Shown here in pieces: positions 57,826 through 64,000 of a DNA stretch of 64,000 bases. A model generated the notes under the pieces. That model did no database searches. It had not been told where the DNA came from and saw nothing but the letters and a program-made list of their open reading frames with translations. The DNA is from Sphaerotilus hippei. Its GTDB lineage: Bacteria > Pseudomonadota > Gammaproteobacteria > Burkholderiales > Burkholderiaceae_C. The stretch lies in assembly GCF_003201595.1 (NCBI RefSeq), contig NZ_QJJS01000011.1:62001-126000 (forward strand). The letters are read 5' to 3'. The position numbers and the translations under genes were made by a program. Every line of letters starts with the position of its first letter. Within the stretch, counting starts at the first letter, position 1.

Positions 57826-59769
57826 TCACTTCTTGACTTCCTTGAACTCGGCGTCGACGACGTCGTCGTCCGCTGCGTTCTTCGGTTCGGCCTTGGTGGC
57901 CTCGGTCGCGTCAGCAGCGCCCGGTGCCCCCGCAGCCTGCTGGGCCTGCATGTCGGCGTACATCTTCTCGCCCAGCTTCTGGCTGGCCGTCATCAGCTCG
58001 TTGGTGCGGGCTTCGATGGCTTCCTTGTCGTCGCCCTTGAGCGCGTCCTCGACGGCCTTGATCGCGACCTCGATCTTCTCCTTCTCGCCCGCCTCGAGCT
58101 TGTCGCCGTAGTCGGTCAGCGACTTGCGCACCGAGTGCACCATCGCGTCGCCCTGGTTCTTGGCCTGGACGGTCTCGACCTTCTTCTTGTCCTCGGCGGC
58201 GTTGAGCTCGGCGTCCTTCACCATCTTCTGGATCTCGTCCTCGGACAGGCCCGAGCTCGCCTTGATGGTGATCTTGTTTTCCTTGCCCGTGCCCTTGTCC
58301 TTGGCGCCCACGTGCAGGATGCCGTTGGCGTCGATGTCGAAGCTCACCTCGATCTGCGGCGTGCCACGCTGGGCCGGCGGGATGCCCTCGAGGTTGAACT
58401 CGCCCAGCAGCTTGTTGCCGCTGGCCAGCTCACGCTCGCCCTGGAACACCTTGATCGTCACCGCCGGCTGGTTGTCGTCGGCCGTCGAGAAGGTCTGCGC
58501 GAACTTGGTCGGGATGGTCGTGTTCTTGGTGATCATCTTCGTCATCACGCCGCCCAGGGTCTCGATGCCCAGGCTCAGCGGGGTGACGTCGAGCAGCAGC
58601 ACGTCGGTGCGCTCGCCGCCCAGCACCTGACCCTGGATGGCCGCGCCCACGGCGACGGCTTCATCCGGGTTCACGTCCTTGCGCGGCTCCTTGCCGAAGA
58701 ACTCCTTGACCTTGTCCTGCACCTTGGGCATGCGGCTCATGCCGCCGACCAGGATGACGTCGTCGATCGAGCCGACGGACACGCCCGCGTCCTTCATCGC
58801 CGTGCGGCAGGGCGCGATCGTGCGCTCGATCAGCTCCTCGACCAGGCTTTCCAGCTTGGCGCGGGTCAGCTTGATGTTCAGGTGCTTCGGGCCCGAGGCG
58901 TCGGCCGTGATGTAGGGCAGGTTGACGTCGGTCTGCGACGAGTTCGACAGCTCGATCTTGGCCTTCTCGGCGGCTTCCTTCAGGCGCTGCAGGGCCAGCA
59001 CGTCGCGGGTCAGGTCGACGCCCTGTTCCTTCTTGAACTCGGTGACGATGAAGTCGATGATGCGCTGGTCGAAGTCCTCGCCGCCCAGGAAGGTGTCGCC
59101 GTTGGTCGACAGCACCTCGAACTGCATCTCGCCGTCGACGTCCGCGATCTCGATGATCGAGATGTCGAAGGTGCCACCGCCCAGGTCATAGACGGCGATC
59201 TTGCGGTCGCCCTTGCCGTGCTTGTCCAGGCCGAAGGCCAGGGCCGCGGCGGTGGGCTCGTTGATGATGCGCTTGACGTCCAGGCCGGCGATGCGACCGG
59301 CGTCCTTGGTGGCCTGGCGCTGGGCATCGTTGAAGTAGGCCGGCACCGTGATGACGGCCTCGGTCACTTCTTCACCGAGGTAGTCCTCGGCGGTCTTCTT
59401 CATCTTGCGCAGCACTTCGGCCGAGACCTGCGGGGGCGCCATCTTCTTGCCACGCACTTCCACCCAGGCGTCGCCGTTGTCGGCCGCGGCGATGGAGTAG
59501 GGCATCAGGTCGATGTCCTTCTGCACTTCCTTCTCGGTGAACTTGCGGCCGATCAGGCGCTTGACGGCGTAGAGCGTGTTGCGCGGGTTCGTGACCGCCT
59601 GGCGCTTGGCCGAGGCACCGACGAGGATCTCGCCGTCTTCCTGGTAGGCGATGATGGACGGCGTCGTGCGCGCGCCTTCCGAGTTCTCGATCACCTTCGT
59701 CGTGTTGCCTTCCATGATGGCAACGCACGAGTTGGTGGTTCCGAGGTCAATGCCGATGATCTTGCCCAT
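57826..59769 (-). CDS. dnaK: Chaperone DnaK (Hsp70)
   Basis: A 647-aa ATP-driven chaperone. Actin-like ATPase motifs: [50 protein letters not shown] and [14 protein letters not shown]. The substrate-binding domain ([24 protein letters not shown]) and the helical lid precede an Ala-rich stretch and the typical [10 protein letters not shown] tail. The gene follows grpE by 120 bp, where a second sigma32-like promoter is visible. Confidence 0.99.
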   Translation of the reverse strand: MGKIIGIDLGTTNSCVAIMEGNTTKVIENSEGARTTPSIIAYQEDGEILVGASAKRQAVTNPRNTLYAVKRLIGRKFTEKEVQKDIDLMPYSIAAADNGDAWVEVRGKKMAPPQVSAEVLRKMKKTAEDYLGEEVTEAVITVPAYFNDAQRQATKDAGRIAGLDVKRIINEPTAAALAFGLDKHGKGDRKIAVYDLGGGTFDISIIEIADVDGEMQFEVLSTNGDTFLGGEDFDQRIIDFIVTEFKKEQGVDLTRDVLALQRLKEAAEKAKIELSNSSQTDVNLPYITADASGPKHLNIKLTRAKLESLVEELIERTIAPCRTAMKDAGVSVGSIDDVILVGGMSRMPKVQDKVKEFFGKEPRKDVNPDEAVAVGAAIQGQVLGGERTDVLLLDVTPLSLGIETLGGVMTKMITKNTTIPTKFAQTFSTADDNQPAVTIKVFQGERELASGNKLLGEFNLEGIPPAQRGTPQIEVSFDIDANGILHVGAKDKGTGKENKITIKASSGLSEDEIQKMVKDAELNAAEDKKKVETVQAKNQGDAMVHSVRKSLTDYGDKLEAGEKEKIEVAIKAVEDALKGDDKEAIEARTNELMTASQKLGEKMYADMQAQQAAGAPGAADATEATKAEPKNAADDDVVDAEFKEVKK

Positions 59770-59806
59770 AGTGTGTGCTCCGCGGGAATTTGCTTGGTTG
59801 TCTTCG

Positions 59807-59834
59807 ATGTGTGGTGAACCCGCGTGGTTTCAAG
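59807..59834 (-). promoter_or_regulatory. Candidate sigma32 promoter before dnaK
   Basis: Minus strand CTTGAAA (59828-59834), a 13-bp spacer, CCACACAT (59807-59814), close to CTTGAAA-N13-CCCCATNT. It lies 38-65 bp upstream of the dnaK ATG (59769) in the grpE-dnaK gap and could give dnaK extra heat-shock transcription. Confidence 0.6.
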
Positions 59835-59889
59835 GGGTGTTCACCCAGAAATCGCGGGGAGGCGGCAGCCTGGGGCGCCGCCGTGGGGC

Positions 59890-60447
59890 TCACTTCGGGC
59901 CGGTCACGGTCACCAGGGCCGGGCGCAGCACACGCTCGGCGATCAGGTAACCCTTCTGCAGCACCGACACCACGGTGTTGGCTTCCTGGTCGGCCGGCAC
60001 GACGCTGATGGCCTGGTGCTGGTGCGGGTCGAAGCGCGTGCCGGCGGGCGGGCTGATCTCCAGGACCTTGTTGCGCTCGAGCGCCTGGCCCAGCTGGCGC
60101 AGCGTGGCGTGCACGCCCTCGAGCATCTGCTCGACCGAGCCCTGGCCGGCCGCGTGCGTGGCGATCGCGGCCTCGAGGCTGTCCTTGACCGGCAGCAGGC
60201 TGTCGGCAAAACCCTCGATCGCGAAGCGGCGCGACTTGGCGATCTCCTCGTCGGCGCGGCGGCGGGTGTTGTCCGCATCGGCCTTGGCGCGCAGGAAGGC
60301 GTCGGCCAGCTCGGTCTGCTTGGCTTCCAGCTCGGCCACGCGGGCCAGCGCTTCGCTCAGTGCGTCCACCGGAGCGGCCTGGCCGTGGTCACTGGCGGTG
60401 TGTTGATCTTGGCTATCGATATTCGTCGATTGATTTGCGTCTGACAT
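59890..60447 (-). CDS. grpE: Nucleotide exchange factor GrpE
   Basis: A 185-aa protein from the ATG at 60447 ([11 protein letters not shown]). GrpE releases ADP from DnaK. The acidic, Gln-rich N terminus leads into a coiled coil ([36 protein letters not shown]) and the conserved [20 protein letters not shown], then the beta domain with [13 protein letters not shown] and [20 protein letters not shown]. The longer frame to 60603 has an unlikely Cys/Pro-rich start. First gene of grpE-dnaK-dnaJ. Confidence 0.97.
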   Translation of the reverse strand: MSDANQSTNIDSQDQHTASDHGQAAPVDALSEALARVAELEAKQTELADAFLRAKADADNTRRRADEEIAKSRRFAIEGFADSLLPVKDSLEAAIATHAAGQGSVEQMLEGVHATLRQLGQALERNKVLEISPPAGTRFDPHQHQAISVVPADQEANTVVSVLQKGYLIAERVLRPALVTVTGPK

Positions 60448-60576
60448 GGCGATGGGAAGCAAGACTGAAAGCGACGTCCGGGAGGCCGGACGGGGCGGAA
60501 TGCGGTGCACCTCGTCGGATGCGCTGAGGCCGCGCCTGCAGGGCAGGGCGGCGCAAAAGCCGCAAGGTTGCGCGAC

Positions 60577-60604
60577 AACTGGGGCCATGCCAACCGGTTT
60601 CAAG
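60577..60604 (-). promoter_or_regulatory. Sigma32 promoter of the grpE-dnaK-dnaJ operon
   Basis: Minus strand CTTGAAA (60598-60604), a 13-bp spacer, CCCCAGTT (60577-60584), near the heat-shock consensus. It lies 130 bp upstream of grpE and just past the hslR stop. Confidence 0.8.
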
Positions 60605-60630
60605 AGGCCGGCGCGGAACTTTTCGAGAAA

Positions 60631-61176
60631 TCAGCGCTCGTCGTCGATCTGCGCGCTCCAGCGCTGCCATTCGACCAGTTGCCGGCGGTCGGACTTGGTC
60701 GGCCGGCCGTGCTCGATGGTCAGCGCCGGGTCGGCCTGGTAGGGCCGCTGGGCGCGCCAGGCGGCCTGGGCGGCCAGGCTGGCTTCGGTCTCCGCATACA
60801 GCAGCCGCGCGGCCGGGGCGGGCCCGCGCACGGTGCTGACCGCCAGCACCTTCAGCTCTCGGGGCTGCGGGCAGCCCCCGCCGCGCACCGCCAGCAGGTC
60901 GCCGGCCCGGACCTCGCGGGCCGGCTTGGCCACCGCCTGGCCGTTGATCGTGAGGCGCCCGCGGCTGACCTCCTCGGCGGCCAGGGCGCGGGTCTTGAAG
61001 AGCCGGGCCGCCCACAGCCACTTGTCCAGGCGCAGGCTGCCGGCCGGGTCGACCTTGTACTGCTGCCTCAGCGCGGCCGCCTCGGCCGCGCCGGGGGGCG
61101 GGGTGGTGTCCGGTCCGTCGTCCAGCGGGCTGTCGCCGTCGTCGTCGGGGGTGGGCAGTGGCGGGTGTGGTGGCAT
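60631..61176 (-). CDS. hslR: Hsp15-like S4-domain RNA-binding protein
   Basis: A 181-aa protein with a ~45-residue Pro/Asp-rich lead, then an S4 RNA-binding domain: LRLDKWLWAARLFKTRALAAEEVSRGRLTINGQAVAKPAREV. This DKWLWAARFFKTR-like start is the Hsp15 signature. Hsp15 rescues 50S subunits with stalled nascent chains after heat shock. The basic C terminus (HGRPTKSDRR) fits ribosome contact. E. coli Hsp15 is 133 aa; the extra N-terminal part is variable. Its place next to the chaperone operon supports the call. Confidence 0.9.
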   Translation of the reverse strand: MPPHPPLPTPDDDGDSPLDDGPDTTPPPGAAEAAALRQQYKVDPAGSLRLDKWLWAARLFKTRALAAEEVSRGRLTINGQAVAKPAREVRAGDLLAVRGGGCPQPRELKVLAVSTVRGPAPAARLLYAETEASLAAQAAWRAQRPYQADPALTIEHGRPTKSDRRQLVEWQRWSAQIDDER

Positions 61177-61222
61177 CGGCGGATGGGGAAAAAAGGGGTG
61201 GAACAGCCGGGGCCGGCGCCGG

Positions 61223-62683
61223 TCAGGGCGCCGCGCCGCTGGCCAGCGGCAGGCGCACCGTGGCGTCCAGCCCGGTGATGCGGCTGTGCTCGATGCGGTT
61301 GTCGAGCGTCAGCTCGCCGCCGAGGTTGTGCACGATCTCGCGGCAGATCGCCAGGCCCAGGCCCGAGCCGCTGCGCAGGTCGCCGTGCGGCCCGCCGGTG
61401 GCGAACGGGCGGAACAGATTGTCGCGCAGCGCGTCGGCGATGCCGGGGCCGCCGTCGGCGATGGTCAGCGCGGCATGCCGGCCGTCGTGCACCAGGCGCA
61501 CCGCCAGCGCCGAGCCGGCCGGGCTGCACTTGATCGCGTTGTGCAGCAGGTTGCGCACCAGTTCGCGCAGGGCCCACTCGTGGGCCCGCACCGGCGCCTC
61601 GACGGTCTCGATCAGGAATTCCAGCTCGCGTCCGGCGATCAGCGCCGACAGGTCGAGCGCGATCTCGCGGGTCACGCCGGCCCAGTCCAGCCGCGGCTCG
61701 TTGCCCTGGTGGCGCAGCTGCTCGACCTTGGCCAGCGCCAGCATCTGGTTGGCCAGGTCGGTGGCGCGGTCGACGGTGTGCTCGATCTCGCGCAGCGCCT
61801 GGGCGGGCTCGACATCACCGCGCCGGGCCGACTGCACCTGGGTCTTGAGCACCGCCATCGGCGTGCGCAGCTGGTGCGAGGCGTCACGCACGAAGCGTTT
61901 CTGGTGCTCCAGCAGCTGGGCCAGCCGCGCCATCATCTCGTTGGTGGCATCCACCAGCGGCAGCAGCTCGGCCGGCGTGCCGGCGGCCTGCAGCGGGGTC
62001 AGGTCGCCTTCCGGGCGCTGCTCGATCTGCCGGCTCAGCCGCAGCACCGGCCGGGTGGCGCGCTGCACCACCCAGACCACCACGGCGGCGATCACCAGCA
62101 CCAGCACGATCTGGTGCCACAGCGTCTCCAGCAGGATCTGGCGGGCCAGCGTGTGGCGCAGCTCCAGCGTCTCGGCGACCTGGATGGTGGCCATGCCCTG
62201 TCCGGTCGCGCTGGCCACCGGCTGCAGCAGCACGGCCATGCGCACCGGCTGGCCGCGGTAGACGTCGTCGTAGAAGTCGACCAGCGCGGCGTAGACGGTG
62301 CGCCCGGACAGCCGGCCGCGCCAGCGGGGCAGGTCCTGGAAGCCCGATACCGGCTCGCCCTGGAAGCCGGTCACCCGGTAGTAGAGCCGGCTGCGGTTGT
62401 CGGCCTCGAAGGCCTCGAGGGCCGAATACAGCACGGTCGCCTTGACGGCGGCCTGCTCGCCGCTGCCGGTGACCTCCAGCAGCTCGCCGATCGACTTGGC
62501 CGAGGCCAGCAGCGTGCGGTCGTAGGCGGTGTCGGCCGACTCCAGCGCCTCGCGGTAGAGGCTGACGGTGTTGAGCGCGACCAGCACGATCACCGGCAGC
62601 AGGATGCCCAGCAGCAGGCGGCTGCGCAGCGAGGCGCCGTCGCCCAGCAGCGGCCAGCGGGAGCGCAGGCGGGACGGCTTCAT
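61223..62683 (-). CDS. tctE: TctE-like sensor histidine kinase
   Basis: A 486-aa inner-membrane kinase. Helices at ~22-42 and ~190-212 flank a periplasmic sensor of the TctE type (AALVDFYDDVYRGQPVRMAVL). HAMP-like linker, then the H-box DASHQLRTPMAVLKTQ (His ~272), N-box LVRNLLHNAIKCSP, and G boxes IADGGPGI and GSGLGLAICREIV. Its start overlaps the response regulator stop by 4 nt. Together with the divergent Bug-type binding protein it resembles tctDE, which control tricarboxylate uptake; the ligand itself is unproved. Confidence 0.9.
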   Translation of the reverse strand: MKPSRLRSRWPLLGDGASLRSRLLLGILLPVIVLVALNTVSLYREALESADTAYDRTLLASAKSIGELLEVTGSGEQAAVKATVLYSALEAFEADNRSRLYYRVTGFQGEPVSGFQDLPRWRGRLSGRTVYAALVDFYDDVYRGQPVRMAVLLQPVASATGQGMATIQVAETLELRHTLARQILLETLWHQIVLVLVIAAVVVWVVQRATRPVLRLSRQIEQRPEGDLTPLQAAGTPAELLPLVDATNEMMARLAQLLEHQKRFVRDASHQLRTPMAVLKTQVQSARRGDVEPAQALREIEHTVDRATDLANQMLALAKVEQLRHQGNEPRLDWAGVTREIALDLSALIAGRELEFLIETVEAPVRAHEWALRELVRNLLHNAIKCSPAGSALAVRLVHDGRHAALTIADGGPGIADALRDNLFRPFATGGPHGDLRSGSGLGLAICREIVHNLGGELTLDNRIEHSRITGLDATVRLPLASGAAP

Positions 62684-63372
62684 GCAGCCTTCAGCAGATA
62701 GCCCAGCCCGCGCAGCGTCACCAGCTGCGCGTCGGTCGACGCCAGCTTCTTGCGCAGCCGGTAGACGACCACCTCGATGGCCTCCTGGGCGACCTCCTTC
62801 TGGCCCGGGAAGACCAGCTCGGACAGGCGCTCCTTGGCCACGGCGTGTCCCGGCCGCGCCAGCAGCGCGCGCAGCAGCGCGCCCTCGCGGGCGGTCAGGT
62901 CCATCACCTCGCCGTTCAGGTGCACCGCGCCGCTGTCGGCGTCGACGTGCAGGCCGCAGTAGGCCTCGGCCGCCGGGCCGGCGCCGCTCGCGCCCTGGCC
63001 CGCGCCCGGCCCGCCGGCCCGGCGCACCAGCGCGCGCAGCCGGGCCTCCAGCTCGTCGAGGTCGAAGGGCTTGGCCAGGTAGTCGTCGGCCCCGGTGTTC
63101 AGGCCCAGGATGCGGTCACCCACGGTGCCGCGTGCCGTCAGGATCAGCACCGGCGTGCGCAGCCCGCCGGCGCGCGCCCGGGCCAGCACCTGCAGCCCGT
63201 CCAGGCCCGGCAGGCTCAGGTCGAGCACCACCACGTCGGGCTGGCTGGCCTCCCAGCGCGACAGCGCCCGGCTGCCGTCCTCGCAGCCGATGACGTGCAT
63301 GCCCTGGCGCTCGAACGTGCGCCTCAGTGTGGCCTGCATGGCCGCGTTGTCCTCGATGATCAGCAGTTTCAT
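62680..63372 (-). CDS. tctD: TctD-like OmpR-family response regulator
   Basis: A 230-aa regulator. The receiver has the acidic pair in LLIIEDNAAM, the phospho-Asp in VVVLDLSLPGLDG (~51), and the Lys in DDYLAKPFDLDEL. An Ala/Gly-rich linker (GPGAGQGASGAGPA) leads to the winged-helix DNA-binding end (LTAREGALLRALLARPGHAVAKERL, VVVYRLRKKL, TLRGLGYLL). It is divergent from the binding-protein gene 96 bp away, which it probably controls through the GACAGCC repeats at 63405-63422. Confidence 0.92.
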   Translation of the reverse strand: MKLLIIEDNAAMQATLRRTFERQGMHVIGCEDGSRALSRWEASQPDVVVLDLSLPGLDGLQVLARARAGGLRTPVLILTARGTVGDRILGLNTGADDYLAKPFDLDELEARLRALVRRAGGPGAGQGASGAGPAAEAYCGLHVDADSGAVHLNGEVMDLTAREGALLRALLARPGHAVAKERLSELVFPGQKEVAQEAIEVVVYRLRKKLASTDAQLVTLRGLGYLLKAA

Positions 63373-63404
63373 GTCGCGGCATCCGCATTTGCCCTAGGCC
63401 GACC

Positions 63405-63422
63405 GACAGCCGAATGACAGCC
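63405..63422. promoter_or_regulatory. Direct repeat GACAGCC-N4-GACAGCC, candidate TctD site
   Basis: Two identical 7-mers start 11 bp apart, about one helical turn, which is the spacing used by OmpR-family dimers. They lie between tctD and tctC. The role is inferred from position and spacing. Confidence 0.45.
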
Positions 63423-63468
63423 CCGGTCCCGAACATCAGCCTGTCCGCCAACATTATCAGGAGACGAC

Positions 63469-64000
63469 ATGCGCCGTGACACCTTCCTCAAGTCCATGCT
63501 GGCCATGGCCGCTGCCGGCACGCTGCCGCTGTCCGCGCGTGCGGCTGCCGCCAACATCAAGCTGATGATCCCGGCCAACCCGGGCGGTGGCTGGGACACG
63601 ACCGGGCGCGCTCTGGGCAAGGCGCTGCAGGATGCCGCTGCCGCCGCCACGGTGCAATACGAGAACAAGGGCGGCGCCGCCGGTGCGATCGGCCTGGCGC
63701 AGTTCGTCAACGCCGGCAAGGGCGATCCGAACACGCTGATGGTGATGGGTGCGGTGATGCTGGGCGGCATCATCACCGGCAAGCCGCCGGTCAGCCTGAC
63801 GCAGGCCACGCCGATCGCGCGCCTGACCAGCGAGTACAACGTCTTCGTCGTGCCCGCCGACTCGCCCTTCAAGACGATGAAGGACGTGATCGACCAGATG
63901 AAGAAGGACACCGGCAGCGTCAAGTGGGGTGGCGGCTCGCGCGGCTCGACCGAGCACATCGCCGCGGCGATGATCGCGCGTGCGGTGGGTGCCGATCCGT
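63469..64000 (+). CDS. tctC: Bug/TctC-family tripartite transporter binding protein, 3' end outside window
   Basis: The first 177 codons of a periplasmic binding protein for tripartite tricarboxylate transport. The ATG at 63469 has AGGAGA 6 nt before it. The twin-Arg start MRRDTFLKS with a hydrophobic stretch and ARA cleavage site suggests export, possibly by Tat. The mature part has IKLMIPANPGGGWDTTGR and YENKGGAAGAIGLAQF, the two Bug-family ligand loops, and NVFVVPADSPFKTMKDVID. Tctb and TctA would be expected beyond the edge. The divergent tctDE pair is its likely regulator. Confidence 0.93.
   Translation, partial: MRRDTFLKSMLAMAAAGTLPLSARAAAANIKLMIPANPGGGWDTTGRALGKALQDAAAAATVQYENKGGAAGAIGLAQFVNAGKGDPNTLMVMGAVMLGGIITGKPPVSLTQATPIARLTSEYNVFVVPADSPFKTMKDVIDQMKKDTGSVKWGGGSRGSTEHIAAAMIARAVGADP

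Overview
The window is about 70% GC and densely coded. Gene content and style (recBD, tct genes, grpE-dnaK-dnaJ with hslR, Tas-type aldo/keto reductase, plsY, fbp, pepN) point to a betaproteobacterium of the Burkholderiales, probably near the Leptothrix/Sphaerotilus/Rubrivivax/Ideonella group. That placement is inference from style, not from a marker gene search.

Layout. 1-3604: the 3' end of recB and all of recD. 3642-5877: an MFS exporter divergent from an AraC-type regulator. 5878-9465: small or metabolic genes (a FAH-family hydrolase, a phosphotransferase coupled to a membrane-anchored aspartic protease), two tiny ORFs, a probable ADP-ribosylglycohydrolase remnant, hairpins, then tRNA-Thr(CGT) at 9466-9541 with a clear promoter. 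35400-50569: housekeeping, mostly minus strand (fbp, pepN, a HAD phosphatase, prfB with its programmed +1 frameshift, an alpha/beta hydrolase, a 2OG-Fe(II) oxygenase, tas, and the packed run rnm-like PHP / EamA / yciO / CMD / ybaK / plsY / ridA / glutaredoxin-like). 50632-56400: signalling (a membrane PAS-GAF-PAS-GGDEF-EAL protein coupled to a solute-binding protein, and a TPR response regulator with a degenerate receiver). 56551-61176: dnaJ, dnaK, grpE and hslR with two sigma32-like promoters. 61223-64000: the tctE-tctD two-component pair divergent from tctC, which runs off the window.

The accessory core is 9566-35342. A 4,461-residue protein (17922-31307, minus) is built of roughly 165-170 copies of a 25-27 residue Ser/Thr-rich beta-strand repeat and ends in a serralysin/RTX-like type I secretion region. 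Divergent from it, across 328 bp, is a coupled type I secretion ABC ATPase and HlyD-type adaptor. Downstream of it, past a strong terminator and on the same strand, are two overlapping genes for very large glycosyltransferases, each laid out as TPR / GT9-like / TPR / GT41 (O-GlcNAc-transferase-like). The first also carries a C-terminal SAM methyltransferase. My reading is a self-contained system that makes, O-glycosylates (and perhaps methylates) and secretes a giant surface fibre or adhesin. The gene assignments rest on motifs in the sequence; the functional link between them is inference from gene order and substrate composition. No outer-membrane TolC-type gene is in the window.
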